Notes: a model not told the origin generated them from the letters alone. A stretch of DNA of 64,000 nucleotides from Luteibaculum sp964627445 (GCA_964627445.1 CAZVJF010000010.1:60311-124310), one strand, 5' to 3'; numbered from the stretch's first letter, positions 54,509-63,767 are shown. A program made the numbers and translations.

Positions 54509-56134
54509 TTACAGGGCACTAAACTTTTCTTCACCACCTACAAAGGTTTTTAAAACCTTAACCTTGCGTAGCATGCTGTAATCGCAATCCAAAAGATCGT
54601 AGTTTAACACCACGAAGTCCGCCTTTTTCCCGGCTTCCAAAGACCCTACTTGGTCTTCCATTTTCATACTTAAAGCAGCCCAAATAGTCATACCACGGAG
54701 GGCTTCTTCCTTGGTTAAGGCTTCGTTGGGTAGGATGGGGGCTTGTTCCTTGTTATCTAGGGGCCTGCGAAATACAGCCGAACTAAAGGTCTTGATGGGG
54801 TCGATGTCTTCCACGGGGAAATCGGTTCCTAGAGGTATCCATCCTAGCTGTTGGCGAAGACTTTGGTAGGCGTACGCGTAATCTTGTCGTTCCGTTCCCA
54901 GTCGATCTACAATCCATTTGGCATCAGAGGTGGCGTGGGTAGGCTGCACCGATGGGATTACCGCATGCGATCTGAATGTTTCTAAATCGGCAGGATCAAA
55001 TACTTGTACGTGCTCTATGCGCCAGCGTTTATCATTGCCCTCAGCTAAAATAGATTTGTAGGTGTTTAATGTGTTGCGCAAGGCTCTATCTCCAATGCAA
55101 TGGGTGTTGAGTTGCAGGTTGAGGTCAAAACACTTTTGAGCCAAAACTTTGAGGCTGTCTGTAGGAATGGTTTGTACGCCTTTGTTTTCAGTATCATCGG
55201 CATAGGGCGCCAAAAGCGCGGCACTGCGAGAGCCTAAGCTACCATCCATGTAAGCTTTAACGCTGTGTAGGTGAAAAAAATCGGAGTAAATGGGGCCATT
55301 TTGTTGGTACCAGGTAAAGTTTTTGGGATTGGGATCGGCCATAGCGTAAACACGAATAGGAAGCCCCTCATTCTGGTACCAGGTTAAATAGGCATCGCGC
55401 TGTGTCGGGGTTAGGCCGGCATCGCAAACGGTAGTTAAACCTGCTGAGAAACAATTTTTAGCCGCTTTTTTTAGGGCCGTGGTTTGTCGCTCTAAAGTGG
55501 CTTTGGGAAGTTTTTCTACCACAAAATCTACCGCATTTTCTTTAAGTATGCCGTTTTCGTAGTCTATGATGCCACCCGCAATTTCTGTGTCTGCGGTAAT
55601 TCCAGCCAAGTCTAGTGCTGCCTTATTCACCAGTGCAGCGTGACCATCGATACGCTGCAAAAGCAGTGGCGTGTCAGCGGTAATGTCGTCCAGGTTTTTT
55701 CTGCTGGGCCACGTGTTGTTTTCCCATGTGCTTTGGTCCCAACCACGACCTCGAATTACCGACACACCTTCCGCTACTTGTTGTTTTACCATGGCAACCA
55801 TATCGGCTTCGCTAGCTACATTGCGCACATCCAAATTCAGTAGCGAAAGGCCATAACCCAACAAATGGGAGTGGGCATCGATAAATCCAGGATAAACCAC
55901 CTTTCCACCCAAATCAATGGTTTGGTTGGCACTGTATTTATTGAGGATTTCGCGTTCGGGTCCCAACTCCAAGATGCTATCGCCTGCAATGGCCATAGCT
56001 TGGTGTTTTGAGAAGCGCTCGTCTACACTGTAGATTAGAGCGTTATGGATTACTACATCGGCCTTTTTTTGCTTAAAGCTACATCCAGATACTACTGCAA
56101 TGAGTAGCAATGCGATTGAAAATTTAGTGGGCAT
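54509..56134 (-). CDS. Lipoprotein amidohydrolase, YtcJ-like
   Basis: 541 residues from ATG 56134, giving a lipoprotein signal that ends in VVSGCS. The amidohydrolase core has VVYPGFIDAHSHLLGYG with the metal His-x-His, LNTHCIGDRA, RIEHVQVFDP and GTDFPVEDIDP. YtcJ-like enzymes hydrolyse amide or formamide bonds of unknown natural substrates. It overlaps the end of the SDR gene by 11 bp, so the two are probably cotranscribed. Confidence 0.9.
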   Translation of the reverse strand: MPTKFSIALLLIAVVSGCSFKQKKADVVIHNALIYSVDERFSKHQAMAIAGDSILELGPEREILNKYSANQTIDLGGKVVYPGFIDAHSHLLGYGLSLLNLDVRNVASEADMVAMVKQQVAEGVSVIRGRGWDQSTWENNTWPSRKNLDDITADTPLLLQRIDGHAALVNKAALDLAGITADTEIAGGIIDYENGILKENAVDFVVEKLPKATLERQTTALKKAAKNCFSAGLTTVCDAGLTPTQRDAYLTWYQNEGLPIRVYAMADPNPKNFTWYQQNGPIYSDFFHLHSVKAYMDGSLGSRSAALLAPYADDTENKGVQTIPTDSLKVLAQKCFDLNLQLNTHCIGDRALRNTLNTYKSILAEGNDKRWRIEHVQVFDPADLETFRSHAVIPSVQPTHATSDAKWIVDRLGTERQDYAYAYQSLRQQLGWIPLGTDFPVEDIDPIKTFSSAVFRRPLDNKEQAPILPNEALTKEEALRGMTIWAALSMKMEDQVGSLEAGKKADFVVLNYDLLDCDYSMLRKVKVLKTFVGGEEKFSAL

Positions 56135-56885
56135 TTTTATTAAAAGTTTTGCTGTTGGCTTGCTGGCTGGGCATAACCACCATGTCATTTATGCAAACGT
56201 GTTTCGGGGTATTGATTACAAAGTTTACGCACTGCGCAACATCTTCGGCCATCAAGGGTTGAAATCCATCGTACACGGCTCCAGCTTTATCCGCATCGCC
56301 TTTAAACCGAACTAGTGAAAACTCGGTTTCAGCAGCACCGGGTGCTATTTGACTTACCCGGATGTTGTCGGCCAAAAACTCTTCGCGCATGGCTTTGGTC
56401 AGTGCGTCTACTGCATGTTTGCTAGCACAGTAAACATTCCCTCCCGGGTAAACCTCTTTACCGGCAATAGAGCCGATATTCACCACATGGCCATCGCCCG
56501 TTTTATTGAGGTAGGGATAGAATTGACGAGTAACGTAGAGCAAACCTTTTACATTGGTGTCTATCATGGTGTCCCAATCCTCGGATAAACCTTGTTGTAT
56601 AGGGGCTTTACCCAAGGCAAGACCCGCATTATTGACCAATACGTCTATGTTCTGCCAATCTGCGGGTAGGTCTATGGTAGCAGCTTTTACCTCAGATTCG
56701 TTTCGTACATCAAAGCACAAAGTCGTGACCTCGGTAAGCTGCGATAGTTCTTCCTGGATGGCATTTAATCGGTTTTGTCTTCTTCCAGTTAGGATAAGCC
56801 GGTGCTTCTCTTTTGCAAAAACCTGAGCACACGCAGCACCAAATCCAGCCGTAGCCCCAGTAATTAATATCGTTTTTGCTTGCAT
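56124..56885 (-). CDS. Short-chain dehydrogenase/reductase
   Basis: 253 residues from ATG 56885 (MQAKTILITGATAGFGAACA). Cofactor motif TGATAGFG at 9-16, NNAG in DVLVNNAGLALGKAP, catalytic Ser in VNIGSIAGKEVYPGG and the Tyr-x-x-x-Lys of YCASKHAVD. The closest known relatives are YdfG-like 3-hydroxy acid dehydrogenases, but the substrate is not defined. It is followed by the overlapping amidohydrolase gene. Confidence 0.92.
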   Translation of the reverse strand: MQAKTILITGATAGFGAACAQVFAKEKHRLILTGRRQNRLNAIQEELSQLTEVTTLCFDVRNESEVKAATIDLPADWQNIDVLVNNAGLALGKAPIQQGLSEDWDTMIDTNVKGLLYVTRQFYPYLNKTGDGHVVNIGSIAGKEVYPGGNVYCASKHAVDALTKAMREEFLADNIRVSQIAPGAAETEFSLVRFKGDADKAGAVYDGFQPLMAEDVAQCVNFVINTPKHVCINDMVVMPSQQANSKTFNKNAH

Positions 56886-56988
56886 GGTATAAATCTTTTG
56901 CCCGAAGTTTAGCAAGAAATCGGCAGACCGCTAGCTATTGCGTAATATTGCGGCAACTTTTGGCAAAGGGTCTTTAAATTTTAAGTAG

Positions 56989-59235
56989 ATGTCCACACAA
57001 CAAGATACATTGGCTACACTAGAACAAGCCAAGCAACTCGGTTTACTAGAAGAGGAATTTCGCAAAATAGAGGAGATACTGGGGCGTACACCCAATTTCA
57101 CTGAAATGAGTATTTACAGTGTCATGTGGAGTGAGCACTGCTCCTACAAGAACTCTATTAAGTGGTTAAAAACCCTCCCCAAAGACGGGGACCGCATGTT
57201 GGTAAAAGCCGGTGAAGAAAACGCTGGTTTAGTTGACTTAGGTGATGGACTGGCCTGCGCATTTAAAATAGAGTCTCACAACCACCCTTCGGCTATTGAA
57301 CCCTACCAAGGGGCTGCTACCGGGGTTGGAGGTATTAACCGCGATATATTTACCATGGGCGCGCGTCCCATTGCGCAACTGAACTCCTTGCGTTTCGGTA
57401 ACCCAGAACTAGCCAAAACCAAATGGTTGGTAAAAGGCGTTTCGAAGGGAATTGGCGATTACGGTAACTCTTTTGGTATCCCTACCGTAGGCGGTGAGGT
57501 AATGTTTGATGAAAGCTTCAACACCAACCCGCTCGTAAATGCTTTTTCTGCAGGTATCGTTAAGGTAGGAAAAACCATTTCAGCGACCTCCAAAGGCGCA
57601 GGAAACCCAGTTTACATCGTAGGATCCTCCACCGGTAAAGATGGGATTCATGGTGCCGCTTTTGCCAGTAAAGACATTACCGATGATTCGGCTAACGACT
57701 TGCCATCGGTGCAGGTAGGCGATCCTTTCCAAGAGAAGCTACTTTTAGAAGCTACGATGGAACTAGCTGAATCGGATGCTGTAGTAGGTATGCAGGATAT
57801 GGGAGCAGCGGGTATTACCTGTTCTACTTGCGAAATGTCAGCGGCCGGAAACCACGGTATGAAAATTCACCTCGACCGTGTTCCAACTCGCCAGGAAAAT
57901 ATGTTGCCTTTTGAAATACTGCTTTCAGAAAGCCAAGAGCGCATGTTGGTGGTGGTTAAAAAAGGCAAAGAAGACATTATTGAGCGCATCTTTGAGAAGT
58001 GGGATCTTAATGCCGTTGAAATCGGAGAAGTAACCGAAGATCCTTTTGTTACTTTCTACCAAGACGGTGAAGTGGTTGCTGAGGTGCCAGCAGAAAGCTT
58101 GGTACTGGGTGGTGGAGCCCCTGTTTATGAGAGAGAATACAAAGAGCCAGAATATTTTAAGCGTTACCAAAAATTCGATATCAACAAGCACGAGGATATC
58201 GATATCGAGGACGTTCGCGAAATAGCCATCCAAATGATGGCCCTGCCTAATATCGCATCCAAACGCTTTATTTATGAGCAGTACGATAGAATGGTTGGCA
58301 CAGCTACCATGAACTCAAGCATACAAAGCGATGCCGGTGTTGTTGCGCTCAAAGGCACCAACAAGGCCTTGGCAATGACCGTGGACTGCAATTCTCGTTT
58401 TGTACATGCCAACCCGGAAGAGGGTACAGCTATGGCAGTAGCAGAGGCCGCTAGAAACTTGGTTTGCTCGGGTGCAGAGCCGCTTGCGGTAACGAACTGC
58501 TTAAACTTCGGAAATCCGTATAACCCAGAAAGCTACTGGCAGTTTGTCGGAGCCATCAAGGGTATGTCTAAAGCCTGTGAGATGTTTAAAACTCCAGTTA
58601 CGGGTGGAAACGTGAGCTTTTACAACCAAACAGTAACTGAAGAAGGCGAGAAGCCAGTACATCCTACGCCTACCATTGGGATGATTGGTTTGTTAGAAAA
58701 ACGCGAGTATTTTACACCATCGCAGTTTCAAGGCAAAGGCGATTTAATTTTCTTGGTTGGATATCCTAAAGATGACATTTCATCCTCCGAGTTCTTGCAC
58801 AATTTGGAAGGCGTGAAAGAGTCTCCAGCCCCTGCATTTAATATCAATGAGGAGTTTACCCTGCAAAAAACCGTAATGGAGCTTATCCGCGAGGGAATCA
58901 TATCCGCGGCGCACGATGTTTCCAACGGGGGGCTAATGACCACCTTGTTCGAGATGGGCTTTCCTAACGAACTTGGTTTTGATATTGAAACCGATTTGGA
59001 ATACCGCATGGATGCCTATCTGTTTGGCGAGGCGCCATCGCGCATCGTTTTATCTGTTGTTGAGTCCTTCCACGATGAATTTGTAGAGTTCATGAATCTC
59101 CGTCAAGATGTACCGTTCACCTTACTGGGTCATGTTACTAAAGGCCGCGTTTCGGTGGATGGTACCGATATTGGAATGATAGGTGAATACAAAGATATTT
59201 ATCAAAATGCCCTTGGCACCATCTTAGATAAGTAG
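56989..59235 (+). CDS. purL: Phosphoribosylformylglycinamidine synthase subunit PurL
   Basis: ATP-dependent amidation of FGAR in purine synthesis. 748 residues, the small PurL type that needs separate PurQ and PurS (not in the window). Motifs: MWSEHCSYKNSIKWLK at about 45-60, KIESHNHPSAIEPYQGAATGVGG (in parts), GDPFQEKLLLEATMEL, AGITCSTCEMSAAG, and in the second half GGNVSFYNQ and AAHDVSNGGLM. Gap of 73 bp to the divergent SDR gene. Confidence 0.97.
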   Translation: MSTQQDTLATLEQAKQLGLLEEEFRKIEEILGRTPNFTEMSIYSVMWSEHCSYKNSIKWLKTLPKDGDRMLVKAGEENAGLVDLGDGLACAFKIESHNHPSAIEPYQGAATGVGGINRDIFTMGARPIAQLNSLRFGNPELAKTKWLVKGVSKGIGDYGNSFGIPTVGGEVMFDESFNTNPLVNAFSAGIVKVGKTISATSKGAGNPVYIVGSSTGKDGIHGAAFASKDITDDSANDLPSVQVGDPFQEKLLLEATMELAESDAVVGMQDMGAAGITCSTCEMSAAGNHGMKIHLDRVPTRQENMLPFEILLSESQERMLVVVKKGKEDIIERIFEKWDLNAVEIGEVTEDPFVTFYQDGEVVAEVPAESLVLGGGAPVYEREYKEPEYFKRYQKFDINKHEDIDIEDVREIAIQMMALPNIASKRFIYEQYDRMVGTATMNSSIQSDAGVVALKGTNKALAMTVDCNSRFVHANPEEGTAMAVAEAARNLVCSGAEPLAVTNCLNFGNPYNPESYWQFVGAIKGMSKACEMFKTPVTGGNVSFYNQTVTEEGEKPVHPTPTIGMIGLLEKREYFTPSQFQGKGDLIFLVGYPKDDISSSEFLHNLEGVKESPAPAFNINEEFTLQKTVMELIREGIISAAHDVSNGGLMTTLFEMGFPNELGFDIETDLEYRMDAYLFGEAPSRIVLSVVESFHDEFVEFMNLRQDVPFTLLGHVTKGRVSVDGTDIGMIGEYKDIYQNALGTILDK

Positions 59236-59331
59236 TGCAATTCTTACCTGTAAAGCTGTCATTAGTCAGATTCTACATGATTTCTGGCTAATACAGTTTT
59301 TCATTGTTAATGAATCAATTACTTTTCCATC

Positions 59332-60459
59332 GTGGATGAAGTAATTGATTTTTTTTCTGGGCTATTTTCTACACACCTATGGCCCCCTAGATGGCAGTGC
59401 GGTATCTGGACTGACTTCCATGGGTGGTTATTTATTGGCTCCGATGTAGCCATATGGGGTGCTTATTTCGCTATTCCCTTGTTGTTAGTGAATATCGTGT
59501 CCAAAAAGCAGGTGCCTTTTTTACCGGTTTTTTGGTTGGCGGCTGGTTTTATCCTTTTCTGTGGGTTTACTCATTTAGTAGATGCCATTATTTTTTACTA
59601 TCCGGTATACCATCTGGCAGCATTGATGCGGTTGGGAACGGCCATTGTGAGTTGGGCAACGGTGTATGTCTTATACCGCAATCTCCCGAGAGTTTTTTCT
59701 TTGCGCACGCCCGAAGAACTGGAATTTGAGATTACCCAAAGAAAGTCTGCAGAAAATAATTTAGCACTGCAAAACGCACAATTGGAGCAAACCAACAAGG
59801 AATTAGATCGCTTTGTATACAGTGCTTCACACGATATCCGCGCTCCATTAACCTCCATTTCTAGTGCATTACAGTATGCTAAGGAGAGTACCGAGGATCA
59901 CCGCTTGTTAGAAATCTTCAGACTTATGGAGCGTAACCTCAATAACCTGGATGGAATTATCTACGACATGAGTTGCTTCTCGGGTAACAAGCGTGAGGAT
60001 GTCATCCGCGAGAGTGTAGAGCCAGAGTTCTTATACAACAAGGCCATTCAAGTAATTCCTGCCGAGCATAAAAATGAGTCGGTTCAGTTTCTTTTTAAAG
60101 ACGATATCGGTTCTAGAATTTCGGTAGATCAAGATAGGGTATTACAAATCCTACGCATTTGTATGGATAATGGGGCTTCTTACCGCGATACCGAAAAAGA
60201 AACCTCTTGGGTAAAGACCACGTTTTCTGAAAAGGCAGGAAACTACGTTATTTCGGTACAGGACAACGGGGTAGGTATTAACCCAGCAGAAGGCGATAAG
60301 ATCTTTGAAATGTTCTACCGAGGCAATGCCAAGAGCGAGGGATCGGGCCTGGGGCTATACCTACTACGCGAACTGGTGCATAAAATGGGGGGTAATGTGC
60401 AATATACCTCTAAGGTTAACGAAGGTACTACCTTCATAATAGAGCTTCCAAAATCATGA
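59332..60459 (+). CDS. Hybrid-less sensor histidine kinase with ethylene-receptor (ETR1)-like domain
   Basis: 375 residues from GTG 59332; in-frame stops TAA and TGA lie just upstream. Residues about 30-118 hold three membrane segments that match the plant ethylene receptor binding domain: SDVAIWGAYFAIPLLL (Asp38, as ETR1 Asp25) and FILFCGFTHLVDAI (Cys77 and His81, as ETR1 Cys65 and His69, the copper ligands). A coiled linker leads to the HisKA box FVYSASHDIRAPLTS (His167) and an ATPase domain with Asn280, DNGVGI and GSGLGLYL. A weak TACTTTTC element lies 59320-59327. It overlaps the response-regulator gene by 4 bp. Ligand: copper/ethylene is inference. Confidence 0.9.
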   Translation: MDEVIDFFSGLFSTHLWPPRWQCGIWTDFHGWLFIGSDVAIWGAYFAIPLLLVNIVSKKQVPFLPVFWLAAGFILFCGFTHLVDAIIFYYPVYHLAALMRLGTAIVSWATVYVLYRNLPRVFSLRTPEELEFEITQRKSAENNLALQNAQLEQTNKELDRFVYSASHDIRAPLTSISSALQYAKESTEDHRLLEIFRLMERNLNNLDGIIYDMSCFSGNKREDVIRESVEPEFLYNKAIQVIPAEHKNESVQFLFKDDIGSRISVDQDRVLQILRICMDNGASYRDTEKETSWVKTTFSEKAGNYVISVQDNGVGINPAEGDKIFEMFYRGNAKSEGSGLGLYLLRELVHKMGGNVQYTSKVNEGTTFIIELPKS

Positions 60460-60851
60460 AAGAGAAAATAACAGAAGCTTATGATTTTGTCCTGATAGAC
60501 GATAATAAGCTGGATAACTTAATTAATGAAACCTTGGTTCGTAACTCGGGCTTGGGCAGTTCTGTTTTAGTTTTTAATTCAGCAAAGTCTGCGCTGGAGT
60601 ATTTCCAACGCATACCAGTGCACTCTAGTAAAATCATATTGCTGGATCAGCACATGCCGGAAATGGAAGGTACAGAGTTCCTTTCTAATCTACAGAAGGA
60701 GCTTCAGGAGCACTTTCAGATGTACACTGTGGTGATACTTACAAACGATGCCACGTACGTTAAAAAGCGTGGAAATTTTCCTTTTGTAAAAGATGTATGG
60801 AGCAAACCGTTGGAACTCTCTAAATTAGAGCAACTAACCCAACATCATTAG
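60456..60851 (+). CDS. Single-domain response regulator
   Basis: 131 residues consisting only of a receiver domain. The acidic pair Asp15-Asp16 (VLIDDNK), phosphorylation site Asp64 in IILLDQHMPEMEG, Thr96 (VILTND) and Lys117 (VWSKPLE) are all present. There is no output domain, so it may relay phosphate or act on another protein. The ATG overlaps the stop of the kinase gene (ATGA), showing they are a pair. The 3' end interlocks with the opposite gene (TTAG). Confidence 0.94.
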   Translation: MKEKITEAYDFVLIDDNKLDNLINETLVRNSGLGSSVLVFNSAKSALEYFQRIPVHSSKIILLDQHMPEMEGTEFLSNLQKELQEHFQMYTVVILTNDATYVKKRGNFPFVKDVWSKPLELSKLEQLTQHH

Positions 60852-61369
60852 AAATTGTAAAATCCTCCCACACCATAATAGGGGTTTGGATAAGGCGAAT
60901 TTTCTCCCTCCAAAACATCAAACAATACCGACAGGTTTAAGTTAAAACCACTCCCCAAACTCGAGGTGAGTTGTCCTCCAACAAACCATACAGGCACTCG
61001 AAATACCTGTGCACTTCCATTAATTTCTGCTGTGTATTGCAGCTGTTGGTATTCGGAGTAGGCCGCAATGTTCTCAGTGATTACGTACCGGCCAAACCCA
61101 GAAACACCCAGTATGCTCGAGGAAACCATAAAGTTAGGATCCCGGGTATCCTTGTAATACTGGTAAATAACTCCAGGTCCTGCCATAAAACGGTCGCTGA
61201 AACGGTACCCCACTTTTGGCGAAATATTCACCAAGGTAAGAGAACCAAAAAGCAATGAAAAATCTCCACCCACAGAGAGTTTGGAGCCCGTTGCGGTTAC
61301 CTGAGCGCTGCAAATCGTGCTTAGTACAATAAAAAATACCGCGAGGGTGGTAGCAATACCTTTAAACAT
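60848..61369 (-). CDS. Small outer-membrane beta-barrel protein
   Basis: 173 residues from ATG 61369. The signal peptide MFKGIATTLAVFFIVLSTIC with cleavage near SAQ is clear. The mature part has about eight amphipathic strands (SVGGDFSLLFGSLTLV, KVGYRFSDRFMAGPGVIYQY) and ends NPYYGVGGFYNF, a C-terminal aromatic as in outer-membrane proteins. Function unknown. Divergent from the aromatic hydroxylase gene, sharing a gap with an inverted repeat. Confidence 0.85.
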   Translation of the reverse strand: MFKGIATTLAVFFIVLSTICSAQVTATGSKLSVGGDFSLLFGSLTLVNISPKVGYRFSDRFMAGPGVIYQYYKDTRDPNFMVSSSILGVSGFGRYVITENIAAYSEYQQLQYTAEINGSAQVFRVPVWFVGGQLTSSLGSGFNLNLSVLFDVLEGENSPYPNPYYGVGGFYNF

Positions 61370-61384
61370 AATACTTATATATTC

Positions 61385-61404
61385 GTACCTTAATGTAAAG
61401 GTAC
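61385..61404. promoter_or_regulatory. Perfect inverted repeat between divergent genes, candidate operator
   Basis: GTACCTT-6-AAGGTAC: two perfect 7-bp arms (61385-61391 and 61398-61404) with a 6-base centre. It sits 15 bp from one start codon and 17 bp from the other. The minus-strand reading contains TACCTTTA, close to TAnnTTTG, so a regulator bound here could block a promoter. Confidence 0.5.
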
Positions 61405-61421
61405 AGTAAATCAAACGCAAT

Positions 61422-63041
61422 ATGAGCAACGGTTTCGAGAAGAATGAAGTGTTGGATAAACTGCCCGCTCACCTTTTAGATTTTGTTATCGATCAACCCT
61501 ACAATGCATATACGGCACAAGATCACGCAGTGTGGCGGTATGTGATGCGTCAGAACGTCAACTTTTTAGGAAAGGTGGCGCACCAATCCTACCTCGATGG
61601 ACTCAAAAAAACAGGTATTTCTATAGACAGCATACCACATATGTATGGTATGAACCGCATCCTAAAAGAAATAGGCTGGGCTGCTGTGGCAGTAGATGGC
61701 TTTATACCACCCCAAGCCTTTATGGAGTTTCAAGCATATAAGGTATTGGTAATCGCAGCAGATATCCGAAATATCAACCACATTCAGTATACGCCTGCGC
61801 CAGACATTATTCACGAAGCAGCGGGTCATGCACCCATCATAGCCGATGATGAGTATTCGAAGTATCTGAGAAGATTCGGGGAAGTAGGGGCCAAAGCATT
61901 TTCTTCCAAAAAAGACTACGAACTCTATGAGGCTATCCGCCACCTGTCAATAATAAAGGAATATCCCTCTACAGAACCCTCTGCAATTAAGGAAGCGGAG
62001 GAGCGTATTGATTGGCTACAGGAGAATATGGGGCCAGCTTCTGAAATGGCACGAATTAGGAACCTCCATTGGTGGACCGTTGAATACGGACTAATTGGTT
62101 CTTTGGATAATTATAAGCTGTACGGTGCAGGTTTGCTTTCATCGATCGGTGAAAGCGCAAACTGTATGAAAGATAAGGTGAAGAAATTACCGTATACCAT
62201 CGCAGCGGCCGATTACAGTTTCGATATTACTACAGAACAGCCTCAGCTTTTTGTAACCCCCTCTTTTAAACATTTAAACGAGGTGTTGGATGAATTTTCC
62301 CAGGGCATGGCATTCAAAAAAGGAGGGGCCTATGCCTTAGATAAAGCGTTAGCTTCGGGTGCCTTGAGTACCCTGGCGTTACCCAATGGTATGGAAATTT
62401 CTGGTATTCCGGTAAAAGGGTCACTGAAGGGTGATACATTAGAGCTACATATAGAAGGTCAGTTAGGGGTTTTCCATAACCAAGCGCCATTGTATGTAGA
62501 TCAGAAAGAACAAATGGGCGTTACCAGGATATTAGTAACCGAGGATCAGACGCCTTCGGCTAGTAGCAATGTCATTGCAGGTTCAGAGGAGCGCTGCTGG
62601 TTCAGTACCGATCATAACACAAGGACGCTGCATATAAAATCGCCTGGACAGGTTAGCTCAGCTTACCCAGGTCCATCCAATCCAAAAGCTTGGGGACTGC
62701 ATTTTGATCCGCCCAAAGAAAAAACCCAAAAAATTATTCATACAGATACTGCTAAGCAGTTGCACCAGAAGTATCAGCAACTTCGAGATATTAGGGAGAA
62801 AGAGCAAAACCATGAGGAACTACCTCAAATTTTTGCTTGGGTTCAAAAGCATCATCCTACCGACTGGCTGCTGCCACTGGAGATTTACGAGATGATCACC
62901 ACTTTAGATATTTACCCAGAACTGCAAGTAACAATAAAACAGTCTTTAGAGCAGCTCAAGGATCACAGTGCCGAGTACCATACATTAATATCAGATGGTC
63001 TTAATTTGGTGAACAATCAATTTAAACTCGTACATCCGTAA
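61422..63041 (+). CDS. Aromatic amino acid hydroxylase (phenylalanine 4-monooxygenase type)
   Basis: 539 residues. The catalytic domain (about 25-330) has the non-haem iron ligands His131 and His136 in IIHEAAGHAPII and Glu221 in WWTVEYGLIG. The order of motifs fits pterin-dependent hydroxylases. The rest (about 330-539) is an extra domain that is not in the about 280-residue bacterial PhhA, and I cannot assign it. Likely reaction: phenylalanine to tyrosine; a tryptophan or other substrate is possible. The following SDR gene starts on its stop codon (TAATG). Confidence 0.88.
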   Translation: MSNGFEKNEVLDKLPAHLLDFVIDQPYNAYTAQDHAVWRYVMRQNVNFLGKVAHQSYLDGLKKTGISIDSIPHMYGMNRILKEIGWAAVAVDGFIPPQAFMEFQAYKVLVIAADIRNINHIQYTPAPDIIHEAAGHAPIIADDEYSKYLRRFGEVGAKAFSSKKDYELYEAIRHLSIIKEYPSTEPSAIKEAEERIDWLQENMGPASEMARIRNLHWWTVEYGLIGSLDNYKLYGAGLLSSIGESANCMKDKVKKLPYTIAAADYSFDITTEQPQLFVTPSFKHLNEVLDEFSQGMAFKKGGAYALDKALASGALSTLALPNGMEISGIPVKGSLKGDTLELHIEGQLGVFHNQAPLYVDQKEQMGVTRILVTEDQTPSASSNVIAGSEERCWFSTDHNTRTLHIKSPGQVSSAYPGPSNPKAWGLHFDPPKEKTQKIIHTDTAKQLHQKYQQLRDIREKEQNHEELPQIFAWVQKHHPTDWLLPLEIYEMITTLDIYPELQVTIKQSLEQLKDHSAEYHTLISDGLNLVNNQFKLVHP

Positions 63042-63721
63042 TGTATATTGTTATTGGTGCTTCAAGAGGCATCGGATTTGCGGTGGTTAAACAATTGTTA
63101 GCTGCCAACCATAAAGTAGTCGCTGCCTCAAGAAATATTAGCGAATTGCATAAGCTCGCAGAGAAACACCCTGCGTTACAAGTTTTGTCGTTGGACGTTG
63201 GTAATACGCAAAGCTTCAAACAGTTTGTTGGAGCGGTGGCAAACCTCCAAGATTGCCAGGGGGTGTTGTATTGCGCAGGAAAACTGGTCAATAAACCTTT
63301 CCCAGATCATGGTCTGGAAGATTGGAACACCAGTTACCTGACGAATGTTTTTGGTCCCATATTGTTAACCCAGCATCTAATAGCAGCTTTGCCAGACCAC
63401 CACATGCATCATCTTTATGTAGGCAGTATGGGAGGATTTCAGGGAGCCGCTAAGTTTCCAGGTTTGGCAGCCTATAGCTCCAGCAAGGCAGCACTGGCTA
63501 CTGCGGCCGAATGTTTGGCCGAAGAATTCAAAGAAACCAAGCATCGTTTTAACACCTTATCCTTGGGTGCAGTGCAAACAGAAATGTTGCAAGAAGCCTT
63601 TCCAGGCTATCAAGCGCCAGTGTCGCCAGAGGAAATGGCAAAATTTATTGCAGATTTTTTAAGGCATAACCACTTGGTTATCAATGGGAAAAACATTCCG
63701 GTGAGCTTAAGTACCCCTTAA
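63041..63721 (+). CDS. Short-chain dehydrogenase/reductase
   Basis: 226 residues. Cofactor motif VIGASRGIGFAVVKQLL at about 4-20, GVLYCAGKL, catalytic Ser in LYVGSMGGFQG and Tyr-x-x-x-Lys in AYSSSKAALA. The start overlaps the stop of the aromatic hydroxylase gene by one base, so both are likely one transcript. A pterin-recycling role would suit this position but is only inference; family members act on many substrates. Confidence 0.9.
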   Translation: MYIVIGASRGIGFAVVKQLLAANHKVVAASRNISELHKLAEKHPALQVLSLDVGNTQSFKQFVGAVANLQDCQGVLYCAGKLVNKPFPDHGLEDWNTSYLTNVFGPILLTQHLIAALPDHHMHHLYVGSMGGFQGAAKFPGLAAYSSSKAALATAAECLAEEFKETKHRFNTLSLGAVQTEMLQEAFPGYQAPVSPEEMAKFIADFLRHNHLVINGKNIPVSLSTP

Positions 63722-63734
63722 AACAGAAAAAAAG

Positions 63735-63767
63735 TTTGGTGGGTACTTCTTTTTGGTTGTACATTTG
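63735..63767 (+). promoter_or_regulatory. Upstream promoter of the presumed rrn operon
   Basis: TTTG (63735-63738), 21-base spacer, TACATTTG (63760-63767), then GCCGCCCCGTTCGCGGG. The -7 element is an exact TAnnTTTG match; the spacer is slightly long. Confidence 0.6.
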
